Below are positions 1 to 8,667 of a stretch of 64,000 bases of DNA, piece after piece. Position 1 is the stretch's first letter; every line of letters starts with the position of its first letter. Below the pieces are notes generated by a model that saw only the letters and a program-made list of their open reading frames with translations, was not told the DNA's origin and did no database searches. Source of the DNA: Ancylomarina sp963977525 (GTDB taxonomy: Bacteria > Bacteroidota > Bacteroidia > Bacteroidales > Marinifilaceae). The stretch covers positions 1 to 64,000 of the forward strand of contig CAXBPC010000024.1 of NCBI GenBank assembly GCA_963977525.1. Reading direction: 5' to 3'. The position numbers were made by a program, and so were the translations under genes.

Positions 1-232
1 CGAGAGCTACATTTCGACTGCATACAGCATTCAAAAGTAAACGAGAGCTACATTTCGACTGCATACAGCATTCAAAAGTAAACGAGAGCTACATTTTCAC
101 TGCATACGGCACTCAAAAGTAAACGAGAGCTACATTTTCACTGCATACGGCATTCAAAAGTAAACGAGAGCTACATTTTCACTGCATACAGCATTCAAAA
201 GTAAACGAGAGCTACATTTTCACTGCATAGGG
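1..232. repeat. 41-bp direct tandem repeat array, about 5.7 copies
   Basis: Five contiguous 41-bp units start at 1, 42, 83, 124 and 165, each beginning CGAGAGCTACATTT and ending TCAAAAGTAAA. A sixth unit from 206 decays after about 27 bases. A badly degraded seventh copy may follow near 244-279. The first two units are identical; later ones carry TTCAC for TCGAC and point changes. The unit length is not a multiple of three, so this is not a coding repeat. The array starts at the window edge and probably continues to the left. Confidence 0.95.
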
Positions 233-293
233 CAATTAACAGCCTGCGAGAGCAAGGTTTTCAGTACATAGAGCATATTAAATTGATAAAACT

Positions 294-325
294 AAGAGCC
301 TGTGTAAATCAATACACAGGCTCTT
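294..325. terminator. Perfect 13-bp hairpin after the tandem array
   Basis: The arms AAGAGCCTGTGTA (294-306) and TACACAGGCTCTT (313-325) are perfectly complementary with a 6-base loop. The hairpin lies just beyond the stop of the decayed dehydrogenase gene (345), so it is probably its old intrinsic terminator. The T tract is short on either strand, so direction is uncertain. Confidence 0.6.
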
Positions 326-344
326 TACTTATATCTAAATTCGT

Positions 345-990
345 CTAGTTCTTGAATTTCTTCAATAGTTCACGAGCTATCACTACTCCATTCACTGAAG
401 CTTGCATTAAGCCACGCGTAATTCCAGGACCATCGCCTCCCATATAAAGGTTCTTAACAGAAAGCGATTGGAAAACCTAACCAACTTTCGCAACATTACA
501 ATAGAATTTCACCTCAACCCCATAAAGCAAGGTTTCATCAGAAGCTAAACCTGGTGTAACCTTGTTTAGAGCCATTATCATCTCACGAATAGCATTGAGT
601 GTTCTATGGAGGCAATACCAAGCTTAAATCACCAGGAACAGCATCTTTAAGCGTAGGAATAATGTTGTTTCGATACAATCGATCTTTCGTAGTACGACGA
701 CCCCGCATAAAGTCTCCAAATCGCTGAACCATAATTTGATTTTTAGTTAGCATATTAGCTAATCGTGCAATATGCTTACCGTACTCTATTGGCTCATTAA
801 ATGGTTCGGTAAACTTTTGAGAAACCAATAGAGCAAAGTTTGTATTATCACTCTTCAGGTCTTTAAAGCTATGTCCGTTTACTACGGCTAAGTCATTCTC
901 ATAATATTCCGATGACACAAATCCTTCTGGGTTTGAACAGAAAGTTCTCACCTTATCATCAAATGTCTTGATATAATGAATCAGCTCTAA
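345..990 (-). pseudogene. Decayed NAD(P)/FAD-dependent dehydrogenase (COG2509-like), N-terminally truncated
   Basis: This is the remnant of a large FAD-dependent dehydrogenase of the uncharacterised COG2509 group. Minus-strand translation from about 987 to 606 gives recognisable family sequence (KTFDDKVRTFC, PEGFVSSEYYEND, VNGHSFKD, RFGDFMRGRRTT, PTLKDAVPGDLSL). At about 606-607 the frame shifts by one base (LPP-stop continues as HRTLNAIREM). An in-frame TAG at 477-479 then interrupts GVEVKFY...KNLYMGGDGPG. The C-terminal nucleotide-binding end (GGDGPGITRG) runs to the stop at 345. Nothing upstream of 990 resembles the N-terminal half and there is no start. Truncation, frameshift and nonsense lesions together argue for true decay. 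Family assignment is from memory of homologues. Confidence 0.85.
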
Positions 991-1011
991 ATAAAGAAAA
1001 ATAATAAACAG

Positions 1012-1042
1012 TAAAAAGGCTGTTCCTTTTGAGAACAGCCTT
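1012..1042 (-). terminator. Intrinsic terminator of the tricorn-like protease gene
   Basis: The arms AAGGCTGTTC (1016-1025) and GAACAGCCTT (1033-1042) form a 10-bp stem with a 7-base loop. Read on the minus strand, the stem is followed by a T run. It lies about 50 bases after the protease stop codon. Confidence 0.85.
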
Positions 1043-1090
1043 ATATATTAAAAATAGAATTAAATTATTCCTGAATGGAATTAATATAAA

Positions 1091-4000
1091 CTACTCTACA
1101 GTTTTCAGTAAATCTTCCACAGCACCTTCAAGCTGCTGATCGATACCTTTGTCAATCTTTCCAGGCATATTTTTAATAATAACTTCTGGAACAGTTTGAT
1201 TGTTTTCCATCCATTCACCTTTCTTATTTTTAGCACTTACTGGTACTGATCCCCATAACACTTTTCCATTTTGCAACATTTCCCATCCTGCAAAACTGCA
1301 TGTTCCTGGAACTGGCATACCAATCATTCTTCCAATTCCTAGGTCCTGGTAACCACATGCAAAACAAGATCCGTCACTATACTGAGCTTCTCCAACTAGT
1401 GCAACACTTGGCTTTGTCCATCGGTAGTTAGGTTCAAAACCCAAAACTCTATCTTCAATAGCGTAATCAAGAAAACGAACACCTGTTAAAAACATCGAAA
1501 GATCACCAACAAGGTCTCCACCACCATTAAAACGAGTATCTACAATCAAACCTTTTTTATCGAAGTACTTACCCATAGCCTTCTCGTAAATATCACGATA
1601 TTTTCCATCGCTCATTCCAGGTAAATGCACATACCCAAGCTTTCCATTACTCAGCTTCTCAACATCAGCCTCATTTTTCTTTATCCAACGCTTATACAAT
1701 AAACCGCCTTCAGCTTTTAACGAAATAGGTTTAATTGTAATATCCTGAGATTTTTTTGTTGCAGGATCGTAAACATGAAGCATTGTTAATTGTCCAGCCT
1801 TTCTATTTAAATATTTCGCAAAATCAACATTAACATCAATACTGACACCATCGATATGCTGAATAATCATTCCTGGCTTAATTTTAATGTGCTCCTTATC
1901 CAAAGGTCCATTTTTTATAAGCTCAGTTATTTTGATTCCTTGTCCTTTATATGAATAATCGAAGAATACACCCAAAGACGCTGTATTATCAGCACCTGAC
2001 ATGCCGCCATAATAACGAGCACCACAGTGAGAAACATTCAATTCACCTAACATCTCAGATAACATCTCAGAGAATTCAAAATCGTTACCAACCGATCCTA
2101 TCTTAGCTTGATAATTTACTTTTAAAGCATCCCAATCTACACCATGATAATCTGAAATATAGAACATCGTTTTTACTCTCTTCCACACATGGTTAAACAT
2201 GTTTTGACGTTCAGCAGCAAGATCTAATTGCATCTCACTTCTAGTTGCAACAGATTTCTTAGATTTTTCTTTGATATCGATAGTTGAAATTTTACCATCA
2301 GATAAAAGGAATAGTTTTTTCATATCCTTATCCCACTGCAAACTTCCTGATTTAGCACCAAGAGGCATCAACATCTTTGTCTCTTTAGTTCTTAACTTAG
2401 TTGTCCAAAGGTTATATCCCTTTTCAAATTTAGCTAAGTAATAAAGATCTTCACCATCCTCAGAAAGTACGGCATCACCCAATTTTGATGAGTGAATAGT
2501 TAATCTTTCTTTTCTATCTTGAAGACCATCCCAGTCGAACTTTAAGTCTTTCACTTTTGGCTCTTCTTTCTTATCCTCCTTTTTATCTTTCTTGTCAGAG
2601 TCTTTCTTATCCTTCTTCTCTTTCTCTTCTTTGTCTTTCTTCTCCTTATCGCTAATTTCTTTCCAAAGCTTGTACTCACCTTCGCTCATATGGAACTTAT
2701 CCCAAACATCTTTTGTCAAGAAAAGAGAATAAACATCCATCTGCTTCGATCCAGAATTGGCATGAGAACGAAGTCCATTTCTATTAGAAAACCATAGAAT
2801 CTGCTTACCACCATTAACCCATTTTGGTCCGTAATCACCATAACCACTCTGAGTCATGTTAATCATCTCTTTAGATCCATCAGCAGCTACTAATACAGCC
2901 TCATCATTTCCCATAGTTGGTGCAAAAGAAACCAATAACCATTTGCTATCAGGACTCCACTGGTAATACTGGTCGCCATCTCCCATATAATACAACTCCT
3001 TTGGAGTCATTATTGTGTGGCTTTTCTTTTTATCAAGATTGTATACTCTTAATGTCTTCTTATTCTCAATAAAAGCAATTTCTTTTCCATCTGGAGAATA
3101 TTCAGCTTGATAGTTATCGTTATCATTAACAATAACACTTTCCTCTTTCAATACTGTAGAAGCAAAGAAATATGGTTCTTTTTCGTTAACACGTTTTGTT
3201 TGGTAAATTCCCCACTTCGCATCACGCTCCGATGAATACATAATCGCTTTTCCATCAGGAGAAAAACTAACAAATTGCTCTTGAGCTGGGGTGTTTGTAA
3301 TTCGTTTCGTCATTTTCGACTCAACAGAAGAAACAAAAACTTCACCTCTTACAATATAAGCCACTTCTTTTCCATTTGGAGAAATCGCCATTTCCTTAAT
3401 ACTACCTGCCACAGGCAATACTTTCATATTATTGTGTCTAGCTACAGAACGAACATTAACACTAACAAGTTTGGCTTCCTGATTCTCTGCTTTAGTATAT
3501 AAATCACCATTGTGAGTATAACAAAGAGTTCCGTTATTCGCCATACTCAAATAACGCACAGGGTGCATTTTAAAGTCTGTAATTTGCTCCTTTACAGATG
3601 GTTTCTCAATATTCAATTTATGAACGTTAAAACATCCACTTTCCTCGCTTAAATAATAAAGACTTTTTTCATCTGCAGTATAAATTGGATTACGATCTTC
3701 CCCCTCGAAAGTTGTGATTTTTGAATGTGTATCAGTCACAACATCATATTTCCAGATATCACGTGTGATTGTTGATGTATGATGCTTACGAAAATAATTC
3801 TCTCCACCTTTTTTGTCGATATAAACAAATTCTCTCCCATCTTTACGCACTTGAACTTCTTCAGCAGGAATGGTAAATACTTGCTCAACTCGTCCACCTT
3901 TGGCAGATACTTGATAAAGCTCCGGTTGCGATCTAGTGTTATACTGACGGTGATCTTTCGAGTCTAAACGTTGTCCACCAAAAATAACTTTCTTGTCATC

Positions 4001-4351
4001 GGCACTAAATGAAAAAGGTAATTCATTTGTAGAATGATAAGTCAATCTGGTAGGTTCGCCACCATTAACATCAACAACAAACACATCCATATTTCCAAAT
4101 CGTTCTGATGCAAAACTAATTTGCGTTCCAGCATGATTCCAAACTGGCATATAATCGTGAGCATTATGGAATGTTAGGTTTCTAGCTTCGCCTCCTTTTG
4201 TTGGAGTTAAGTAAATATCCCCTTTATAAGTGAAGGCAATTTGCTCTCCATTAGGAGAAATTGCAGCATATCGTATCCACTGATTGCTTTCTTTTGCAAA
4301 CAACATTGTGCCCGATAAGATACATAGCATTAGAACTAAAATCTTTTTCAT
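1091..4351 (-). CDS. Tricorn-like S41 family protease with beta-propeller (PD40) and PDZ domains
   Basis: A 1086-residue secreted or periplasmic protease of the tricorn type, likely trimming peptides. A signal peptide spans residues 1-19. PD40/WD-like propeller repeats (ISPNGEQIAFTY, FSPDGKAIMYSS, WSPDSKWLLVSF) fill roughly 25-550. A Lys/Asp/Glu-rich linker lies around 565-615, then more propeller strands, a PDZ domain and the S41 core. The Ser-His pair NVSHC (S774, H775) matches the position of the tricorn Ser745-His746 pair. The likely nucleophile is S995 in YSDGSCF, near MPVPGT. Length is normal for Bacteroidota tricorn homologues. It appears monocistronic, with its own terminator near 1012-1042. 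The function follows from the family; the substrate is unknown. Confidence 0.9.
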   Translation of the reverse strand: MKKILVLMLCILSGTMLFAKESNQWIRYAAISPNGEQIAFTYKGDIYLTPTKGGEARNLTFHNAHDYMPVWNHAGTQISFASERFGNMDVFVVDVNGGEPTRLTYHSTNELPFSFSADDKKVIFGGQRLDSKDHRQYNTRSQPELYQVSAKGGRVEQVFTIPAEEVQVRKDGREFVYIDKKGGENYFRKHHTSTITRDIWKYDVVTDTHSKITTFEGEDRNPIYTADEKSLYYLSEESGCFNVHKLNIEKPSVKEQITDFKMHPVRYLSMANNGTLCYTHNGDLYTKAENQEAKLVSVNVRSVARHNNMKVLPVAGSIKEMAISPNGKEVAYIVRGEVFVSSVESKMTKRITNTPAQEQFVSFSPDGKAIMYSSERDAKWGIYQTKRVNEKEPYFFASTVLKEESVIVNDNDNYQAEYSPDGKEIAFIENKKTLRVYNLDKKKSHTIMTPKELYYMGDGDQYYQWSPDSKWLLVSFAPTMGNDEAVLVAADGSKEMINMTQSGYGDYGPKWVNGGKQILWFSNRNGLRSHANSGSKQMDVYSLFLTKDVWDKFHMSEGEYKLWKEISDKEKKDKEEKEKKDKKDSDKKDKKEDKKEEPKVKDLKFDWDGLQDRKERLTIHSSKLGDAVLSEDGEDLYYLAKFEKGYNLWTTKLRTKETKMLMPLGAKSGSLQWDKDMKKLFLLSDGKISTIDIKEKSKKSVATRSEMQLDLAAERQNMFNHVWKRVKTMFYISDYHGVDWDALKVNYQAKIGSVGNDFEFSEMLSEMLGELNVSHCGARYYGGMSGADNTASLGVFFDYSYKGQGIKITELIKNGPLDKEHIKIKPGMIIQHIDGVSIDVNVDFAKYLNRKAGQLTMLHVYDPATKKSQDITIKPISLKAEGGLLYKRWIKKNEADVEKLSNGKLGYVHLPGMSDGKYRDIYEKAMGKYFDKKGLIVDTRFNGGGDLVGDLSMFLTGVRFLDYAIEDRVLGFEPNYRWTKPSVALVGEAQYSDGSCFACGYQDLGIGRMIGMPVPGTCSFAGWEMLQNGKVLWGSVPVSAKNKKGEWMENNQTVPEVIIKNMPGKIDKGIDQQLEGAVEDLLKTVE

Positions 4352-4551
4352 TTTTTCAGTATTTGTTAGTAGGTCTAAATATCTGAGTTACAAAACTCTT
4401 GTAATATTTTCTGTCATTTATGATTAAGACACCAAATTTAAAGAAACTTAAGCTGAAATAATATTATTAAAAGACAATTTAGTTTTCTCAAACAATTCAA
4501 CGGTTAAACTCAAGTTTGTAGAAGATATTACTTGAAATTCTCTACAAAAAA

Positions 4552-4582
4552 GAAGCCCTTAAGTCATAAACTTAAGGGCTTC
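4552..4582 (-). terminator. Intrinsic terminator of the ECF sigma factor operon
   Basis: The arms GAAGCCCTTAAG (4552-4563) and CTTAAGGGCTTC (4571-4582) make a perfect 12-bp stem with a 7-base loop. On the minus strand it is followed by a T-rich tract. It lies 22 bases after the stop of the last gene in the operon. Confidence 0.9.
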
Positions 4583-4604
4583 ATAATTATATCTTTATTT
4601 TAAT

Positions 4605-5078
4605 CTATTTTCTTTCTCTTTGCTTGTGTCTATCACCTTTTATACGTCTCAACAACATATTCTGAAATTCTTTATCAGCCATATATAAATCCAATATCTG
4701 CTTAGTAGAAAGCACTTTCTTAAACTTATAATGATATTCTCTTTGCATTTTTGCTTTTTCTACTTTCAAATCTGCAATTCGATCGCTTATTTTTGTTAGC
4801 TCCTTTTCTGAAAGACTATCAGAATCATGCTTCAACTTTGTATACAACTGTCTGAATTCCTGATGAAATAAATCTTTCTTCTTTTTCATTTCATTGTATA
4901 ATGGCCAAAAAAGCTGAGCATCTTTAGGACTTATCTCTAGCTGTTGAGTGATATACGATATCTTTTGCGCTTCAAACTTAGCTCGCATTTCTGGTGTCAA
5001 CTCACGTCTGCGTCCTTGTGCAGATACCAGTGAAGTAAACAAGATTAAAATGGCTAGAAAACTTATGATTTTGTACAT
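4605..5078 (-). CDS. Secreted coiled-coil protein of the sigma factor operon (Spy/CpxP-like shape)
   Basis: A 157-residue protein with a clear signal peptide (about residues 1-20, ending VSAQ). The rest is highly charged and almost entirely helical, with basic N- and C-terminal ends (QGRRREL, HKQRERK). It resembles small periplasmic helical sensors or chaperones such as Spy/CpxP in size and composition, but I see no diagnostic motif and do not assign that family. It is the third gene of a sigma factor operon, 21 bases after the membrane protein gene. A role in sensing or buffering envelope stress is inference from position only. Confidence 0.75.
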   Translation of the reverse strand: MYKIISFLAILILFTSLVSAQGRRRELTPEMRAKFEAQKISYITQQLEISPKDAQLFWPLYNEMKKKKDLFHQEFRQLYTKLKHDSDSLSEKELTKISDRIADLKVEKAKMQREYHYKFKKVLSTKQILDLYMADKEFQNMLLRRIKGDRHKQRERK

Positions 5079-5099
5079 GATCGTTTCTTATTTTTAAAC

Positions 5100-5504
5100 T
5101 TATAGGTTTGCAAGTAAAATGTCGGTATCTATATCTGAATCTGAAAGATAATCAATAATATCTTCTGCTGTTGCTTCAGATAATTCATCAAAGAATTCCA
5201 AATCAATTTCATTTGTGCTTGACTCAGCAGAATCAACCTGAGCTATAGCCTGAATCTCTTCGTTTCCGAATGATGCAATTTTAAATTCTGGAGAAATCGA
5301 GTTTGATAGAATGATTCTAGCAGCAAATACTAGAACAAAAATACTCGCAGCCATCCACATATAAGGTTTAAGTTGAACAATTAAAGATATTTTCTCTTCA
5401 ACCTGTTCAAACTGTCCTTCTTCTTGCTTAATCTTATTTTGTATCTGCGCTCCCAAATTCTCAAAGTAATTTTCTGGAACTTTATATGGATTATCTTTCT
5501 TCAT
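5100..5504 (-). CDS. Single-pass membrane protein, possible anti-sigma factor
   Basis: A 134-residue protein with a charged cytoplasmic N-terminus (MKKDNPYKVPENYFENL), one predicted transmembrane helix at about 48-67, and an acidic outer domain ending in a run of Asp/Glu. It lies directly downstream of an ECF sigma factor gene, the usual place for an anti-sigma factor. No zinc-binding anti-sigma motif (HxxxCxxC) is present, so it is either a non-canonical regulator or only co-regulated. The PYKVPENYFENL start recurs in Bacteroidota proteins encoded next to ECF sigma factors (from memory). Confidence 0.7.
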   Translation of the reverse strand: MKKDNPYKVPENYFENLGAQIQNKIKQEEGQFEQVEEKISLIVQLKPYMWMAASIFVLVFAARIILSNSISPEFKIASFGNEEIQAIAQVDSAESSTNEIDLEFFDELSEATAEDIIDYLSDSDIDTDILLANL

Positions 5505-5576
5505 CTGATAATGATTTATACTTTATTCATCAAGACCTCATCGCTTATTAGACTGGTATTGAAACAAATGGTTTAA

Positions 5577-6137
5577 TTAGACTTCCCTAGAAATTAAAAA
5601 ACTTTCAATTTTCTTTACTGCGTGATGGTAAGATGCTTTCAAAGCTCCAACTGAAGTTTGAAGTATTCGCGAAATCTCTTCATATTTCATCTCATCAAAA
5701 TATTTCATATTGAAAACCAAGCGTTGCTTCTCTGGCAACAGTACAATAGCTTTTTGTAATTCCAGCTGAGCTGTATCTCCATCAAAATAAGGATCGCTTT
5801 CCAAACTTGCCAATAATAACTCTTCCATTTCTCCATTACCTGAACCGAAGTGTTTTCGTTGCTTATCCTTAAGGAAACTTAATGCTTCATTCGTTGCAAT
5901 TCGATACATCCAAGTAAAAAGTTGAGATTTCGAATGAAAATTACCTAAACCTTTCCATATCTTAACACAGGTATTTTGCAGAACATCATCCGTATCGTCA
6001 TGCGAAATAACAATTTTTCGGATCTGCCAATACAAGCGCTCCTGATATTTCTTCAGCAAGAGACCAAAGGCTTCCTCTTTGGTAGCCTCATCGCGAAACA
6101 TCTCTAAAATATCATCGTCTGATTTGTTTGTCATCAA
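5577..6137 (-). CDS. ECF-type RNA polymerase sigma-70 factor
   Basis: A 186-residue alternative sigma factor that directs RNA polymerase to stress promoters. Region 2 spans about 20-95 and includes the core-binding/-10 motif DDTDDVLQNTCVKIWKGL and FTWMYRIATNEALSFL. Region 4 spans about 125-180 (LPEKQRLVFNMKYFDEMKYEEISRIL, a helix-turn-helix with SVGALKASYHHAVKKI). It heads a three-gene operon with a membrane protein and a secreted helical protein, an arrangement typical of sigma/anti-sigma signalling. The start MMTNKSDDD could be either Met. The target regulon is not visible here. Confidence 0.92.
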   Translation of the reverse strand: MMTNKSDDDILEMFRDEATKEEAFGLLLKKYQERLYWQIRKIVISHDDTDDVLQNTCVKIWKGLGNFHSKSQLFTWMYRIATNEALSFLKDKQRKHFGSGNGEMEELLLASLESDPYFDGDTAQLELQKAIVLLPEKQRLVFNMKYFDEMKYEEISRILQTSVGALKASYHHAVKKIESFLISREV

Positions 6138-6274
6138 TTACAACTTTTTTATAGCCTCTAAAAATAAGTATTGCATAAAGGTGAATGAACATTAGATAGG
6201 AAAAAGACCTGATGGTTTAATCCAAAATTCATTATTCACAAATTTAGGTAATAAAGTAAGAATAAAACACAAAA

Positions 6275-6302
6275 AAATCCGAAGCCTTTCGACTTCGGAT
6301 TT
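6275..6302 (-). terminator. Intrinsic terminator of transketolase
   Basis: AAATCCGAAG (6275-6284) pairs with CTTCGGATTT (6293-6302) around an 8-base loop. The minus strand continues into a run of seven T. It is 23 bases beyond the tkt stop. Confidence 0.9.
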
Positions 6303-6325
6303 TAAATATTTAGTAACTGAAACAA

Positions 6326-8392
6326 CTAAGCTAATAGCGCTTCAATTTCTTTTACAATATTTTCAGCAGTAAAACCAAATTTTTCATCAAGCACGCTTGC
6401 TGGTGCCGAGTATCCGAAATGATCTAAACCAACTGATTTACCATTTGCTCCTACTAATCCTTGAAGAGTTACAGGTAAACCTGCAGTTAATCCTAAAGTA
6501 GGAATTCCAGCAGGAAGAACTTCAGCTTGGTACTCTGCTGATTGCTGACGGAATAATCCTTCAGAAATAACAGAAACAACCTGAATATTCAAGTTGCCTT
6601 TAGCACGTAATAATTCAGCTCCAGCCACAAGAGTTGCAACTTCAGAACCACTTGCTAAAAGAACCACATCAGGTGTTGTAGCAGGCTTCTCAACAATATA
6701 ACCGCCTTTTTCAGCTTGTAAAGCCTCCTGGTAACGGTTTCCTTTAGAAGGAAGATCCTTAATATTCTGACGAGACAAAATTAGAGCTGTTGGCGTTTTG
6801 GTATTTTCCATAGCCATTTTCCAAGCTACAGAAGCTTCCAAAGCATCAGCAGGACGAAGAGCCAAAAGACTCATCTCACCAGAATGATTTTTGATTTGTT
6901 CCATCAAACGAATTTGAGCTTCTTGCTCAATAGGCTGATGAGTTGGTCCATCCTCTCCTACACGGAAAGCATCATGAGACCAGATATATTTTACAGGTAC
7001 TCCCATCAAAGCTGATAGACGAACTGCAGGTTTCATGTAATCAGAAAATACAAAGAAAGTTGCACAAGCAGCCCAAACACCACCGTGTAATGCAATACCA
7101 TTACAGATAGATGCCATAGTTAATTCAGCAACACCTGCCTGAAGGAATGCTCCAGAGAAATCACCTTTAACTAATGCTTTTGTATTATTCAAGAAACCAT
7201 CTGTTTTATCAGAGTTACTTAGGTCAGCAGAAGAAACGATCATGTTATCAACATTCTTAGCTAATTCAGCTAATATAGTTGCAGAGGCAACACGAGTGGC
7301 AACACCTGATTTCTGTGCAATTGCTTCATAATCGATTTCAGGAGCTTCCATTTTGAAGAAACCTTCTAGCTTAGTAGCTAATTCTGGATTCATCTTAGCC
7401 CACTCAGCTTGTTCTGCCTTTTTAGTAGCAGCATAAGCTTCTTTCTTAGCTAATACTTCCTTGTAATAAGCTTCAACTTCAGGGAAAATTTGGAATGGAT
7501 TCTCAGCATCTCCGCCAAGATTCTCAATTGTTTTAGCTAGTGATGCACCAGCAGCTCCCAATGGCTGACCGTGAGTCGAAACCATATTCTCAAAGCTACA
7601 TCCATCAATATCAACGGCACCTTTACCCATTAAAGTTTGACCAATAATAAGAGTTGGACGCTTAGTTTCTTCATTTGCAGCCTTAAGAGCAGCACGAATA
7701 GCACTTGCAGCATTACCTTTAATAGTAATAACATGCCATCCCCAAGCTTCGTATTTCTTAGCCGTATCTTCGCAAGTTACTTCTTCAACCTTAGTTGATA
7801 ATTGAATGTTATTTGAATCATAGAACATGATCAAATTACTCAATCCTAAAGTACCAGCAATACGACCAGCACCTTGAGCAATCTCTTCCTGGATACCGCC
7901 ATCAGAGATAAAAGTATAAGTTTTATGAGCCATCCACTCGCCAAAACGAGCTACAAGAAAACGCTCAGTAATAGCTGCACCAACTGCCATTGTATGTCCT
8001 TGTCCTAATGGGCCTGATGTATTCTCAACACCTCTAGCTTGATCAACCTCAGGATGACCTGGCGTTACACTACCCCATTGTCTGAAATTTTTCAAATCAT
8101 CCATGCTGTAATTGCCTGTCAGACTTAAAATAGAATACAACATTGGTGACATATGACCTGGGTCAAGGAAGAAACGATCACGATTCGCCCATTTCATGTC
8201 GGTAGGATCGAAATTTAAGAATTCCGAGAAGAGTACATTTACAAAATCAGCTCCACCCATAGCACCACCAGGGTGTCCAGATTTTGCTTGTTCAACCATA
8301 GCAGCTGATAAGATTCGAATATTGTCCGATGCCATATCAGTTACCGATAATTCCACTTGTTTGTCCATTTCTTTTGGCTCCATTCTAGTCAA
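6326..8392 (-). CDS. tkt: Transketolase
   Basis: A 688-residue thiamine diphosphate enzyme of the non-oxidative pentose phosphate pathway that moves two-carbon ketol units between sugar phosphates in the cytoplasm. The N-terminal PP domain has SGHPGGAMGGAD near 38-49, GPLGQGHTMAVG near 127, and the cofactor segment SDGGIQEE...YDSNNIQ (the usual GDG is replaced by SDG). The Pyr domain has FFVFSDYMKPAVRL and the substrate-binding region SHDAFRVGEDGPTHQP. The C-terminal domain follows. Length is normal. The start is uncertain among Met1, Met4 and Met9. A -7 promoter box at 8445-8452 fits a short leader, and the gene has its own terminator. Confidence 0.97.
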   Translation of the reverse strand: MTRMEPKEMDKQVELSVTDMASDNIRILSAAMVEQAKSGHPGGAMGGADFVNVLFSEFLNFDPTDMKWANRDRFFLDPGHMSPMLYSILSLTGNYSMDDLKNFRQWGSVTPGHPEVDQARGVENTSGPLGQGHTMAVGAAITERFLVARFGEWMAHKTYTFISDGGIQEEIAQGAGRIAGTLGLSNLIMFYDSNNIQLSTKVEEVTCEDTAKKYEAWGWHVITIKGNAASAIRAALKAANEETKRPTLIIGQTLMGKGAVDIDGCSFENMVSTHGQPLGAAGASLAKTIENLGGDAENPFQIFPEVEAYYKEVLAKKEAYAATKKAEQAEWAKMNPELATKLEGFFKMEAPEIDYEAIAQKSGVATRVASATILAELAKNVDNMIVSSADLSNSDKTDGFLNNTKALVKGDFSGAFLQAGVAELTMASICNGIALHGGVWAACATFFVFSDYMKPAVRLSALMGVPVKYIWSHDAFRVGEDGPTHQPIEQEAQIRLMEQIKNHSGEMSLLALRPADALEASVAWKMAMENTKTPTALILSRQNIKDLPSKGNRYQEALQAEKGGYIVEKPATTPDVVLLASGSEVATLVAGAELLRAKGNLNIQVVSVISEGLFRQQSAEYQAEVLPAGIPTLGLTAGLPVTLQGLVGANGKSVGLDHFGYSAPASVLDEKFGFTAENIVKEIEALLA

Positions 8393-8444
8393 GAGTTTTT
8401 ATAAGATGATTAAAAAATCTGCTTCAGATTTTATTTAATGCCCG

Positions 8445-8452
8445 CAAAGATA
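8445..8452 (-). promoter_or_regulatory. Bacteroidota -7 box upstream of transketolase
   Basis: The minus strand reads TATCTTTG followed by CGGGC, a match to the Bacteroidota -7 consensus TAnnTTTG. It lies about 55 bases before the tkt start. No good -33 TTTG is visible at the right spacing, so only the -7 element is called. Confidence 0.5.
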
Positions 8453-8612
8453 CGAAAATAATCAAGGGATCATGAAAATCTTTAGAAGCTCATTAGAATT
8501 CAGAAAGAGCTTTATTAGTCCCATAATAGGATAGATAGCTAGATTGTTAGCTCTTGAAATAGGAAGTATAAAAAAGGGTAAACAATAGATAATTGAACAA
8601 ATGAACAATTGA

Positions 8613-8639
8613 GTGTTATTTTTGGTTCTTAGAAACCAA
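8613..8639 (-). terminator. Weak hairpin after the vWA gene
   Basis: On the minus strand TTGGTT (8634-8639) pairs with AACCAA (8622-8627) around a short loop, followed by a mixed A/T tract. The stem is only 6-7 bp, so it is a weak intrinsic terminator candidate for the gene ending at 8668. Confidence 0.35.
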
Positions 8640-8667
8640 GATCGAAGTTTGCGCCAGCCTTTTAAAA

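Noticed and set aside
1..232. CRISPR array
   Set aside because: The 41-bp units are directly contiguous with no unique spacers, and there are no cas genes.
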